Source: a virus
DNA length: 54,714 bases
Reading direction: 5' to 3' (one strand)
Virus record (IMG/VR): IMGVR_UViG_3300042549_005982
Location: 1 to 54,714 of that record
Shown here one piece after another: positions 45,090 to 53,439 of the stretch. Every line of letters starts with the position of its first letter. Within the stretch, counting starts at the first letter, position 1. The position numbers were made by a program, and so were the translations under genes. Under the pieces are notes generated by a model. The model saw only the letters and a list, made by a program, of their open reading frames with translations, was not told where the DNA came from and ran no database searches.

Positions 45090-47486
45090 ATGGTCGATCT
45101 TGAAAATACATGGCTAGAAATGTATGGAAAAGGGGGTCAAAAAGCTGCTCCCCCGGCAAGTGGCGCACCTGCGGAGACGCCCGTTGCTCCGATGAGTGAT
45201 ACAGAACGCACTTGGCATGAAATGTATGGCAAGTCTGTTCCGGCGCAATCAGCAACTACTGCTCCGCCTCCTCCTACTTCCACACCTATGGAAGCAAGAG
45301 CGATTGAGGCGTCAAAGCAAGGCAAAAAACACTGGAATGTGAATGAAGCCTATAGGGGCAGCGAAGATCCGGCACGAGCGCAATACAATAGCTTAATTCA
45401 ACTCGGCGCTTCACCCAAAGAAGCGTTGTTTTTGACCGGCGCCGCAGCTTCTGAAAGCAATTTTGATCCAACTGCCGTGCACGATCAAGGCACTGGTTAC
45501 GGCCTTTACGGACACAGACTTGATCGTTTAACTGCTATGCGAAAATTTGCTGGCACGGAATATCCGTCGCAAATACAGCAAAATGCTTTTGCCTTGCAGG
45601 AACTTCGTTCTCGTCCTGAATGGGATATGATTAATAATGCGAAAAATGCAAGAGAACTTGCTATCGCTCAAATGCACTATGAACGTCCTCAAGGCTATAC
45701 CCCGTCTGATCCGACAGGTGGATTAAATTTTGCTGGACGTTTAGGGACGCTTAATAAATTTTCGTCGTTTATGGGTGAAGGCGAAAAGATTGCTCCCGGT
45801 GAATTGGCTCCTGAGTGGGGGGCCATGCAATCTGCTGCGAGTGGCGCGGCGTTTGGTTTTGGCCCGCAGATTCGAGCTGCTTATAAAGCGGGAGGTTTAT
45901 CTGGACCTCAATATGAAGCCTATTTGCACGATCTTCAACGGCAAGAACAACTATATAAAGAGCAAAATCCGTTGTCTGGTTATGGCGCGGAAGCTGTTGG
46001 CACAATGGTTTCGCCCGGAATGTTATTGCGTGGGGCAAAAGTTGTGGCTCCGTTTGCTGCTCCGTATCTTGCGCCAATTACATCAAGAATAACTGGATAC
46101 TTGGCTCCAAAAGTTGCGCCAGTTATTACTGCGGCGGAACCCTATTTGCAAACTGCTGGTGAATTGTTAGGACCGACTGGGGTTGCAGGAGTCGAAGGCG
46201 CTGGGCAGGCTGCGCTTCAAACTGGACTTGAAGCTGGTAGTCAGGCACTTGGCGGAACACTTGGGGATACTGAAACTCCTTTCGCAGAGCAGTTTAAAAG
46301 AAATGTTTTGACAGGAGGTGTGCTTGGTGCAGGCCTGAGTAAAGCATTGACACCTAAAGCTGGTGGGGTGTTTGCTCCTGAATGGGAAGGGAATGCACGC
46401 GCTCTCGGACAAGCGGCATTTGATAAATATAAAATCCCCGTCAGTCCGGGCCAATTTGCGAAGGGTGAGGCTAAACAATTCTTTGAAAAAACTGCATCGC
46501 AAGGAAATCTTGACGCTCAAGCTAAACGCTATTCAGAAGAATTGGCGAAAAGCATTGGTGCAAAAGATTTAACGCCTGCAGGTTGGGATGCTGCAAAAAA
46601 AGCAGCGGGTAAAGAATATGATACGTTTGCAGCTTCTGTTGGAACATTAGCGCCCACGCCAACAGCTGGACGGAAGTTCTATGACATTTACACTTCTGCG
46701 TATGGCATCCGCGATCCAAATATTCGAAACACTGTCATGGATATTCTTACAAAAATTGGAGATGATTTAAGAACTGGGCGCATGAACGGCACCATGTATC
46801 GGAATTATGTAAAGAGCGGAGAAATTATCGACAACAAACTTTTAGGCCTGGATAATGCCACTAAAAAGCATTTTGGTGGAAAAATCCGAGATGCGCTCGA
46901 TACTCTTGTGCGGGATAATTTTCCTGCTGAAGCTGATCAGCTAATCGCTTTGAACTCTCGTTATCGCGATATTAAAACTTTGGAAAAATTGACAACCACA
47001 AGTGGGATTGTTAATCCAAAAGCTGTGGCGAAAAAAGTTAAAAGCAAGGGGGCGTCCGCTAACTCTCCGTTGCAAGAACTTGGTCCAATCGGTGAGTTTT
47101 TGCCGAAAGTTAATGAAGCGGGTGAAGCCGTTATGAAAAAGCCCGCTGAAACTGGCGTGATGGCGGCTCTTGGAAGATATGGCATGTATGGCGGCGGTTA
47201 TGCCTATCTTGCATCCGAGTTGCCCATAGTGAATTCGTTCCTTCAGGCGGGTGGCCCATTATTTGCACAAGCAGTGCCTTATGCTGCGGGCGGTGTAGCT
47301 GCCGCAGGGGCTACAATAGCTGGCAAACGGGCGTTGACTGAGTTAGCTTCTCAACCTGAATGGATGAAGCGCGCCATCTTTGAACAAAAAGTTGGAAAAA
47401 CTATGAAAACTGGTGCGAGAAAAGCTGTGAGGCCGCTGCTTCATGCGGGAATTAGTTATAATCCTTTGACTGGAGTTCAAGAATGA
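45090..47486 (+). CDS. Ejection protein with N-terminal phage tail lysozyme domain (798 aa)
   Basis: After a Pro/Ala-rich start with two repeats (ENTWLEMYGKGG, ERTWHEMYGKSV), residues about 85-230 form a tail-lysozyme/lytic transglycosylase domain: LGASPKEALFLTGAAASESN with catalytic Glu in ASESNFDP, YGLYGHRLDRLTAMRKFAG and ARELAIAQMHYERPQ. The rest is helical and Gly/Ala-rich, with membrane-like stretches. It would digest the cell wall locally during DNA entry, like P22 gp16 or T7 gp16. The stop overlaps the next ATG (ATGA). Confidence 0.8.
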   Translation: MVDLENTWLEMYGKGGQKAAPPASGAPAETPVAPMSDTERTWHEMYGKSVPAQSATTAPPPPTSTPMEARAIEASKQGKKHWNVNEAYRGSEDPARAQYNSLIQLGASPKEALFLTGAAASESNFDPTAVHDQGTGYGLYGHRLDRLTAMRKFAGTEYPSQIQQNAFALQELRSRPEWDMINNAKNARELAIAQMHYERPQGYTPSDPTGGLNFAGRLGTLNKFSSFMGEGEKIAPGELAPEWGAMQSAASGAAFGFGPQIRAAYKAGGLSGPQYEAYLHDLQRQEQLYKEQNPLSGYGAEAVGTMVSPGMLLRGAKVVAPFAAPYLAPITSRITGYLAPKVAPVITAAEPYLQTAGELLGPTGVAGVEGAGQAALQTGLEAGSQALGGTLGDTETPFAEQFKRNVLTGGVLGAGLSKALTPKAGGVFAPEWEGNARALGQAAFDKYKIPVSPGQFAKGEAKQFFEKTASQGNLDAQAKRYSEELAKSIGAKDLTPAGWDAAKKAAGKEYDTFAASVGTLAPTPTAGRKFYDIYTSAYGIRDPNIRNTVMDILTKIGDDLRTGRMNGTMYRNYVKSGEIIDNKLLGLDNATKKHFGGKIRDALDTLVRDNFPAEADQLIALNSRYRDIKTLEKLTTTSGIVNPKAVAKKVKSKGASANSPLQELGPIGEFLPKVNEAGEAVMKKPAETGVMAALGRYGMYGGGYAYLASELPIVNSFLQAGGPLFAQAVPYAAGGVAAAGATIAGKRALTELASQPEWMKRAIFEQKVGKTMKTGARKAVRPLLHAGISYNPLTGVQE

Positions 47487-48844
47487 AAAAGGTAAGTGGA
47501 GCCCTTGCGGCCTTTTTGTATAGCACATCTGCACTCTGGGGCGCGACCTTGCTGCCTAACGGGCAACAGCAATTCGTCGATGCGACGGGCAAGCCCTATG
47601 CTGCTGGCAAGGTGTATTTCTACAGCAATTACCCGACATGCACGGTTCTGAAAAATACTTATCAGAATGAAGCTGGGACGCAGCTTAACACGAACCCGAT
47701 TATTCTGGATGCTGCGGGTCGTGCCACGATTTTTGGTTCGGGCGCGTATTGCCAGGTTTTGAAAGACGCGAACAATAACACAATCTGGACGAAATATACG
47801 TCTGATACGTCGTCTGCGAGTAATTTGGGATGGGGTGGGACGAGTGGCGGAACGGCTAACGCCCAGACCGTGACGGTTTCGGCCTTTTCAAATGTGAATG
47901 GACAGACTTTTTACTTCAAAGCTGGCGCTACAAACACGTCTGCCTTAACGCTTACAGTCAACGGCGGTTCTGCGATTAGCGTGGTGCGTGATACGCCGAC
48001 CGGAACGGTTGCGCTGACGGGTGGTGAGGTGGTGTCGGGCAACATCATCGGCGTGACCTATGACAGTGGCACAGGTGTTTTCCATCTTGTGACCAACAAC
48101 TCACGGCTGTTTGGTTATGCGAATGCGGTGCCTGCTGCCATCACCATGGACCTGAACGCTTCAAGTTCGCACGTCGTGAACGTCACAGGGTCTGGCGTCA
48201 GCATTTCAAGTTTTGGCGCAGGCGGTGCGTCTGCGGCTGCGAACACGATTTTCTTTCTGCAGTTTAACGGCACGAACACTGTCGTAGCTGGGGCGAATAT
48301 CACCACGCCGTCTGGTGGTAATATTGTTGTGTCGAGTGGCGCGTCTTTGACTGTGTTGTATCAAGGCGCAAACTCTTGGCGAGTGCTGCAAGTCACTGGC
48401 GGTTCGAGCAGTGCGATTGGGCAAATTGCCGCATTTGCGACAAGCACTTGTCCGACTGGCTGGCTAAAAGCAAACGGAGCCACTCCTGCGCAAGCGACTT
48501 ATCCAGGTTTGTATGCGGCTATCGGCACGACTTGGGGACCGGCGGCTGCGGGCAACTTCACGCTTCCTGATTTCCGTGGAATGTTCCTGCGCGGGATCAC
48601 CGATGGCCGTGCAACTGATCCGAATGGCGGGGCTCTTACAGCACAAGCCCTTGCTGCTTTTGTGGACGATCAGTTTGAAAGCCACACACACACTTATACC
48701 GCAGGAGGGTCTTCGACGATTGCCCTTTCGGCAGGCGGTGTTCCAGTCAATCAGTCGGCACCTTCTAGCACAAATACTGGCGCAACTGGCGGAACGGAAA
48801 CAAACCCGAAGAACGAAGGTGTGCTTTACTGTATTCAGTATTAA
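47483..48844 (+). CDS. Tail collar-domain fibre with N-terminal signal-like segment (453 aa)
   Basis: The N-terminus MKKVSGALAAFLYSTSALWG resembles a Sec signal, unusual for a fibre. LLPNGQQQFVDATGKPYAAG and VYFYSNYPTCTVLKNTYQNE form a common fibre N-domain. A beta-rich shaft follows. Residues about 312-390 are a phage tail collar domain: IGQIAAFATSTCPTGWLKAN, YPGLYAAIGTTWG, NFTLPDFRGMFLRG. The C-terminal tip ends NPKNEGVLYCIQY. It is the last late gene, ahead of the convergent hairpin. Likely receptor-binding. Confidence 0.82.
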   Translation: MKKVSGALAAFLYSTSALWGATLLPNGQQQFVDATGKPYAAGKVYFYSNYPTCTVLKNTYQNEAGTQLNTNPIILDAAGRATIFGSGAYCQVLKDANNNTIWTKYTSDTSSASNLGWGGTSGGTANAQTVTVSAFSNVNGQTFYFKAGATNTSALTLTVNGGSAISVVRDTPTGTVALTGGEVVSGNIIGVTYDSGTGVFHLVTNNSRLFGYANAVPAAITMDLNASSSHVVNVTGSGVSISSFGAGGASAAANTIFFLQFNGTNTVVAGANITTPSGGNIVVSSGASLTVLYQGANSWRVLQVTGGSSSAIGQIAAFATSTCPTGWLKANGATPAQATYPGLYAAIGTTWGPAAAGNFTLPDFRGMFLRGITDGRATDPNGGALTAQALAAFVDDQFESHTHTYTAGGSSTIALSAGGVPVNQSAPSSTNTGATGGTETNPKNEGVLYCIQY

Positions 48845-48860
48845 GCCCACTTGATAGCTA

Positions 48861-48889
48861 GTGCGGGGTGGGATTAACCTGCCCCGTGC
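48861..48889. terminator. Convergent-gene hairpin between late and early operons
   Basis: GTGCGGGGTGGG and CCTGCCCCGTGC can pair over 12 positions with two G-U wobbles around ATTAA. The stem includes the stop of the leftward helicase gene. It is likely a bidirectional transcription end, though T-tracts are missing. Confidence 0.5.
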
Positions 48890-50064
48890 ATTTCCCTAGC
48901 CAGCGGAACGTAAGTTTCTGTCCCCGCTTGACGCTGAATAATCCCCGCCTTTTCCATTAAATTCATAATACGCTCCGCTTTTTCGGCGGGAGTGCGCTGT
49001 GATAAAAACCGTAAGATTGTTGCCGCAGCAATCGGGGCGCGGTGCTTCACATAAATGCTGAATAAATACTGAAATGTTTCTTCGATCACTTGATCGTCGG
49101 AGCGCATAATCATGTCGCGGAAGATTTGCGGCATCAATTCTTCAATCTCAAGCAACCAGCCTCTCGCCCGTTCGACATCTTGCATTCGAATAGCGAGTTC
49201 TTCGCCGCGAGCCATGGCGGAAGTCATCGCGAGTTTAACGGCAAAGATTGTTCCTCGACGTGGAATGTAGTTGGCGAGTTTCGGATGATCGGGAACTGGT
49301 CCCCATTTATCTTTGCGCCAGCGCTCCATGTCCGCAATAGCTTTCGCGTCCCATTTCATTTCGCCGTAATAGTCTGCGCAGGCATCTAACTTTTGAACAA
49401 GTTTTTTCTGCTCCGCGTCCATGTTTTTGTATTCGCCAAACAGCGGGACATCGGGCATGGACGAGGAATAGACCATTAAAAGGCGAGAGGTCCAGCCCAT
49501 TGTCCATGCGGCCTCGGGAAGCAACGTCGCCAAGAAACCGGGCTGTGATCCGACGAGCAGCGTGGTCATGGGATTGTGAATTTCAATCGGGTCTTTCAAA
49601 CTGTGGCGGCGTTCCTCACGGTATGTTGCTTTGTGGTCGAACAACTCGTTAATGATGGACAGAAAGTTTAGATCGTGAGCGTTAATAAAAACCCCTAGCT
49701 CTGCGGCGAAGACGAACAGGTGGTTGTAATCGAGGACTCCAGAATTGTTGGGTTTGAGCACTGATCGTGCCGACCGACCCAGCGCGTCAATGTATGAGGC
49801 GGCTGTCACGCTGTTGGGCGCGATGTGAAATTTCTTCGTGGCCTTGAGCAGCGCTTCGGCAGGGTTGATCGCTTGCGATTTGCCGATGCCCGGAGGGGCC
49901 ACGAGCATTGTGTAGAGGTTCGCATATTGCGGACCTGCTTTTGTCATGCACCAAACACGTTTTTCTAACGCGCCAGAAAGCGTGGTGATCGCCGCCCATT
50001 TACGGAAAATTTCTGGTGACGGGCGCTCGTCAGTGAACGCCACAAAAGAATCAACAAAGTCCAC
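48874..50064 (-). CDS. DUF3987-like replicative helicase/ATPase, GTG start
   Basis: GGGAG lies six bases before a GTG. The 396-residue protein has Walker A APPGIGKS at 56-63, followed by VTAASYIDALGRS and FVFAAELGVFINAHD (Walker B region), then TTLLVGSQPGFLATLLPEAA. This is the pattern of DUF3987 primase-helicase C-terminal ATPases. A C-terminal winged-helix-like part (FLSQRTPAEKAERIMNLMEK) follows. There is no TOPRIM/primase domain. It is the probable replicative helicase acting with the family A polymerase encoded just upstream. Confidence 0.75.
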   Translation of the reverse strand: MDFVDSFVAFTDERPSPEIFRKWAAITTLSGALEKRVWCMTKAGPQYANLYTMLVAPPGIGKSQAINPAEALLKATKKFHIAPNSVTAASYIDALGRSARSVLKPNNSGVLDYNHLFVFAAELGVFINAHDLNFLSIINELFDHKATYREERRHSLKDPIEIHNPMTTLLVGSQPGFLATLLPEAAWTMGWTSRLLMVYSSSMPDVPLFGEYKNMDAEQKKLVQKLDACADYYGEMKWDAKAIADMERWRKDKWGPVPDHPKLANYIPRRGTIFAVKLAMTSAMARGEELAIRMQDVERARGWLLEIEELMPQIFRDMIMRSDDQVIEETFQYLFSIYVKHRAPIAAATILRFLSQRTPAEKAERIMNLMEKAGIIQRQAGTETYVPLAREMHGAG

Positions 50065-50099
50065 CCCAGGCTCCCTGCATTTCTAAAAGCAAATTGCTA

Positions 50100-51581
50100 T
50101 TAAAGTTTTTGTGAGAGCAGAGGTGTTCTTCTGCGCTCGTCCTTTTTGTTTTTCCACTTAGCCAAACCATCGGGATTGGAGTCTGGGTCGAAGTTGCCCC
50201 AGTTCCATCCGACTTTCGCTTCGCCGGGGACGACTAACTGATGACCGTCTTTTTCAAATGCGAGATCGAAATGTGAAAGAGCCTCGGAGATGATGTCAAC
50301 TTCGTTAAGGTGTTCGGGGTATTGAAAGTAAAGAGCGTCGTGGACTTGGGCAATTAACTGCACTTGCGGCATGTGTTTCCAAACTCTCCACAAAACCAGG
50401 TTCAGCCTCTCCGCCGTCGCGCTCTGTGGTGAAAACGCAATCGCCTCGCGGAGCGTCGAGTCATCGTTCGCTCGTCCGAAGAACGTGCGCTCTCGTCCGA
50501 AAGGTGTGATGATACGGTTTGAAGTTTGGAGTTGTTGGGCGACCCATCTATGCCATTTTGGTATTCCTGAGAAACGCTCGAAGTATCGGGTTTGGAATTG
50601 TTCGGCGACGACAACGGGGAGTTTGGCATGTCGGGCCATGGTCGGAGGTAATCCGCGATAATTGCTTCCGTGCCCGAGTTTCTTCGCCATGTCGCGGTAG
50701 GTGAGGTGACGGTAGAAGGGAGTGTCTGCGATTTTACGGTCGGCCTTTGGATCGTCTGTCCATCCCAATTCGGGCCAAGCAGTCCTTGCCACAAGAGTGT
50801 GAAGGTCGCCACTATAGCAGGCGTCCAGATAAGACCAATCACCGCAGATGGTGCCTGAAAGCCATCCCACTTCTCTACTTTCTGCCTGTTCCAAATCAAT
50901 CCCGCAGAGTTTGTAACCGGGATCGGCGACAAACATTTTTCGCAGAGATGAAGTAATGTTCTGTAAATTCGTGCCGGTGCCGAAAGCGTTTGTGCTGGAT
51001 GAAAAGCGTCCTGTTTCTGTTCCTGCGACATTGTAAGAAGTCCTCATGCGACCGTCGCTGTCCACTTCCGTGTTGAGCACGGAGAGTTGTTTCACAGCGT
51101 CTCGTATAGCCAGTATGGTTGCCACCATTGGACGGGCGTGAAAGTAGTTGTCGAGTTTTTCAAGAGCCTCTCGGTCCATGGACAATTTGCGCTCCCCCTT
51201 CTTCGAAGTCCAGATTTCGGGGATACGCATGTGTTGAAAGAAAAATTCTTGCAGCATTTTTGGGGAATTGGCTTTGAGGGGCTTGTCCCAAACGGCATAA
51301 GCAAAACGATTGAGCAAACCAGTAAGGCGCTGGATTTCGACAGTAAGCGTGTCAATGCCTTTTTGCCTTTCGTAGCTGTCAATGCGGAAGCCCCGCTGCA
51401 TCATGTCCATAACAGGGGCCTGGAGCGCGCGGGTGAAATTGTAAATGCGGGGCGCAGGGCCGATTGCACGAATAGCGTCGAGCACTTCGTGTGTGATGCA
51501 GCAATCCAGACCGTTGTAAAGCTGTTCGTTTTCTGCGAGCACAATGCCTTCTTGCAGCGTGGAGGTGTCGATGATTGGCAT
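50100..51581 (-). CDS. polA: DNA polymerase, family A, with orphan Exo III motif at its N-terminus
   Basis: The ATG at 51581 overlaps the stop of the preceding small gene (TAATG). The product has 493 residues. Residues 22-26 (YNGLD, in LYNGLDCCITHEVL) match the Exo III motif (Y-x3-D) of 3'-5' exonucleases, yet motifs I and II are absent here and occur in the separate protein at 51916-52971. The polymerase has motif A GIDLEQAESRE (Asp229), O-helix RDMAKKLGHGSNYRG (Arg296, Lys300, His304, Tyr308) and motif C QVHDALYFQ (Asp415). His304 sits where E. coli Pol I has Phe762, and Ala416 replaces the usual Glu of VHDE. Main phage replicase. Confidence 0.9.
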   Translation of the reverse strand: MPIIDTSTLQEGIVLAENEQLYNGLDCCITHEVLDAIRAIGPAPRIYNFTRALQAPVMDMMQRGFRIDSYERQKGIDTLTVEIQRLTGLLNRFAYAVWDKPLKANSPKMLQEFFFQHMRIPEIWTSKKGERKLSMDREALEKLDNYFHARPMVATILAIRDAVKQLSVLNTEVDSDGRMRTSYNVAGTETGRFSSSTNAFGTGTNLQNITSSLRKMFVADPGYKLCGIDLEQAESREVGWLSGTICGDWSYLDACYSGDLHTLVARTAWPELGWTDDPKADRKIADTPFYRHLTYRDMAKKLGHGSNYRGLPPTMARHAKLPVVVAEQFQTRYFERFSGIPKWHRWVAQQLQTSNRIITPFGRERTFFGRANDDSTLREAIAFSPQSATAERLNLVLWRVWKHMPQVQLIAQVHDALYFQYPEHLNEVDIISEALSHFDLAFEKDGHQLVVPGEAKVGWNWGNFDPDSNPDGLAKWKNKKDERRRTPLLSQKL

Positions 51582-51739
51582 TAGAGCACCATGCCGCAAG
51601 CAACAAACAGCACCCAAACGGCTAACGCTTTTTCAGAACCAGTCACGATGTAATATGTGAAAGGCACGAACGAGAGGATGAGCGGTGAAAGCATTAGAGC
51701 AAACCTTTCATATGCAGATGGTTGAACACTCTGCGCCAT
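51581..51739 (-). CDS. Tiny membrane protein inserted upstream of the polymerase (52 aa)
   Basis: AAGGAG lies six bases before the ATG at 51739. MAQSVQPSAYERFALMLSPL continues as two membrane segments with a short loop (TGSEK), ending VLFVACGMVL. It overlaps the preceding gene by 46 bases and the polymerase start by one. It lies between the two halves of what is usually a single polymerase gene. Confidence 0.62.
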   Translation of the reverse strand: MAQSVQPSAYERFALMLSPLILSFVPFTYYIVTGSEKALAVWVLFVACGMVL

Positions 51740-51915
51740 GCGTAGCTCCTTACAATACTTACAATGGTAAAGATCGCGGTGAGGCTGATGTTTTCTTGGA
51801 GTGAAGGGTGTAGGTTGAACCATGGGAACACCAGCCATTGCGTCAAAAGGGAAGTTACAAATCCAGAAGCGGTGTTTAGAAAAGCCTCCAGAAAGGAATG
51901 TTTGCGTGATTGCAT
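51694..51915 (-). CDS. DUF7220-like two-helix membrane protein (73 aa)
   Basis: MQSRKHSFLEAFLNTASGFV, then LHPSLQENISLTAIFTIVSI and VRSYAWRRVFNHL, follows a small phage membrane family (K.SR..S..Ea..NT..Gf......vfP.f........N......FT..S..RsY..RR.FN; DUF7220-like). It has two hydrophobic stretches and basic ends. The ATG directly follows the UDG-exonuclease stop. Function unknown; it splits the polymerase locus. Confidence 0.7.
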   Translation of the reverse strand: MQSRKHSFLEAFLNTASGFVTSLLTQWLVFPWFNLHPSLQENISLTAIFTIVSIVRSYAWRRVFNHLHMKGLL

Positions 51916-52971
51916 TTAATCATCCTTTTTCATCTCCGTGATTTTCTTCCCGCGCATTGTTTTCCACGCGGGTTCGGAAGTATAAACGCTGCCTAAAAAG
52001 CCCAGCCCCTTTTGCATTTCAGGATAAAGGGCGTGGTGATAAAGCATTGTGTCTTCGAGGCACGAACGAGGACGATAACCTTCTTTCATTAAATATTGCA
52101 AGTCATAAAGACCGTTCTGGAAGATTTTAACAACGAACGGATTTTCGAGAATTGAACGCACCACGTTTCGAGCATCTCGTTCTAAGTTCGCCGTTGACCA
52201 GTAATTTCCGCCTTTCGAGCGGTCCCAGAATGGAACGACCATTGCGTTTTCAGCGTCGGCGCTAAATCCGATCATCTCGATCATTCCGTATTTTGTTTCG
52301 ATGTCGCAGGCGCTCTCAGCACGAATGTGTTGCGCGATCCATTCGTGGCATTCTGCGATTGTCGGGTTGACTAAAATTCTGCGAGAGGGTCTTTTGATTT
52401 CTGGGAAAAGACTTTCGCGTTTGGCCTTCATTAAATCCGCGAGGGTAATCGGCCTATTGGCCCAATTACGCAGGACTGCCGAAGGGTGATAGGTCGGGAG
52501 GACTTTGCCGCCAGCAAGAGTTCCTGTTGCCACTGTCCCGCGTAGGCTTCCAAGGCCATTAGTGCCAAGCAAAGCCCAACAAGCTGTAGCCCCCAAAGCG
52601 ACAGTGATATTAGGGCGAACTTCTTCCAATTCGACACGGAGGCGCTCCAGTTCTGACAGGTATTCGGGGCGAAGGTATTGTCCGACTTTACCTAAATGCG
52701 GGTGGAGATAGTCTTCTCCGCACTCAGCCTTTTTGCAACAAAGCGCGGTGAAGTCGTTGTTCGGGGGACGCAGCGCCAACACATTTGTAAGAAAGCAATC
52801 TTTTCGAGCAATCCCTGCCTCTTTCAGCATACGAGTCAGTTCTTGACCTGCGTAGCCTTGGAAGGGCTTTCCGACCATTGCCTCTTGCTCACCCCAGGCT
52901 TCACCGACAAACGCAATCTTTGCGTCTTTCGGACCAGAAGAATGAGCGAATGCTGGCGCTGCGTTGTGCAT
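51916..52971 (-). CDS. Uracil-DNA glycosylase fused to a truncated 3'-5' exonuclease
   Basis: Residues 1-190 are a family 4-like uracil-DNA glycosylase: motif GEAWGEQEAMVGKPFQGYAG at 23-42 and HPSAVLR at 162-168. Canonical Fe-S cysteines are not obvious. Residues about 197-340 are a DEDD exonuclease: Exo I DIE at 223-225, Exo II NGLYDLQYLM (Asn286, Asp290) and DTMLYHHAL, then KGLGFLGSVYTSEPAWK. The protein stops before the Exo III Y-x3-D, which instead begins the polymerase protein. In SPO1-like phages UDG, exonuclease and polymerase are one chain. Here the chain is broken inside the exonuclease. Proofreading may need both proteins together. Confidence 0.85.
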   Translation of the reverse strand: MHNAAPAFAHSSGPKDAKIAFVGEAWGEQEAMVGKPFQGYAGQELTRMLKEAGIARKDCFLTNVLALRPPNNDFTALCCKKAECGEDYLHPHLGKVGQYLRPEYLSELERLRVELEEVRPNITVALGATACWALLGTNGLGSLRGTVATGTLAGGKVLPTYHPSAVLRNWANRPITLADLMKAKRESLFPEIKRPSRRILVNPTIAECHEWIAQHIRAESACDIETKYGMIEMIGFSADAENAMVVPFWDRSKGGNYWSTANLERDARNVVRSILENPFVVKIFQNGLYDLQYLMKEGYRPRSCLEDTMLYHHALYPEMQKGLGFLGSVYTSEPAWKTMRGKKITEMKKDD

Positions 52972-52972
52972 G

Positions 52973-53215
52973 TTACTGCTGCTTTGCGGTTAGAGCTTTG
53001 ACAAGCCACATGGCTCCGGCTTCGAACGAAGTAATTGCTTGGCCGTAAAGCCGCAGTTCTTCGTCTTTAAGTTCGGTGCCAGCGCCGTCCGGCATCATGT
53101 CGTAGCAAAAGTCGATCAACTCTGCCGCAAGACGCTTTGCTTCTTTCACGTCTGCTTGTTCGGAAGGGTTGAAGGACTTGCGGACGATCTTTTCGCCGAA
53201 TGATAACTCAGGCAT
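52973..53215 (-). CDS. Acb2/Tad1-hairpin-like protein, candidate anti-CBASS sponge (80 aa)
   Basis: GGAAAGG precedes the ATG. The start LSFGEKIVRKSFNPSEQADV followed by KEAKRLAAELIDFC and LYGQAITSFEAGAMWLVKAL matches the pattern of small phage proteins annotated as Acb2 (F.GE..v...FNPS.......K...A..ID.......E..R....AI...e.A.MW.VKA.T). Acb2 proteins are hexameric sponges that bind cyclic di- and trinucleotides and block CBASS signalling. The length fits. This is family recognition from memory of the pattern, without a search. Confidence 0.65.
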   Translation of the reverse strand: MPELSFGEKIVRKSFNPSEQADVKEAKRLAAELIDFCYDMMPDGAGTELKDEELRLYGQAITSFEAGAMWLVKALTAKQQ

Positions 53216-53217
53216 GA

Positions 53218-53439
53218 TTATACCTTTCCTTGCGGATTGATTAGAATTGCCGGAGCGTGGTTGCCTTTGAACTGCAAGTTGGAGGCGATTGTTCGAATAG
53301 CCTCCGCATTGTGTTCTGCGGCTTTCGCAAGTGCGACAACAGCATTTACAAAATCGGCATCGACTTTGATTGTGGCATCAAAAGTGCAATTCGAGATTGT
53401 GGTGCCGCTGTCAGGTGTGGGTTTGGTGCGAGGGGCCAT
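53218..53439 (-). CDS. Small hypothetical protein (73 aa)
   Basis: The start overlaps the previous stop (TGATG). A Pro/Thr-rich N-terminus precedes a beta segment and an Ala-rich helix (AVVALAKAAEHNAEAIRTIA), ending ILINPQGKV. No family recognised. It is coupled to the MazG-like gene. Confidence 0.55.
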   Translation of the reverse strand: MAPRTKPTPDSGTTISNCTFDATIKVDADFVNAVVALAKAAEHNAEAIRTIASNLQFKGNHAPAILINPQGKV

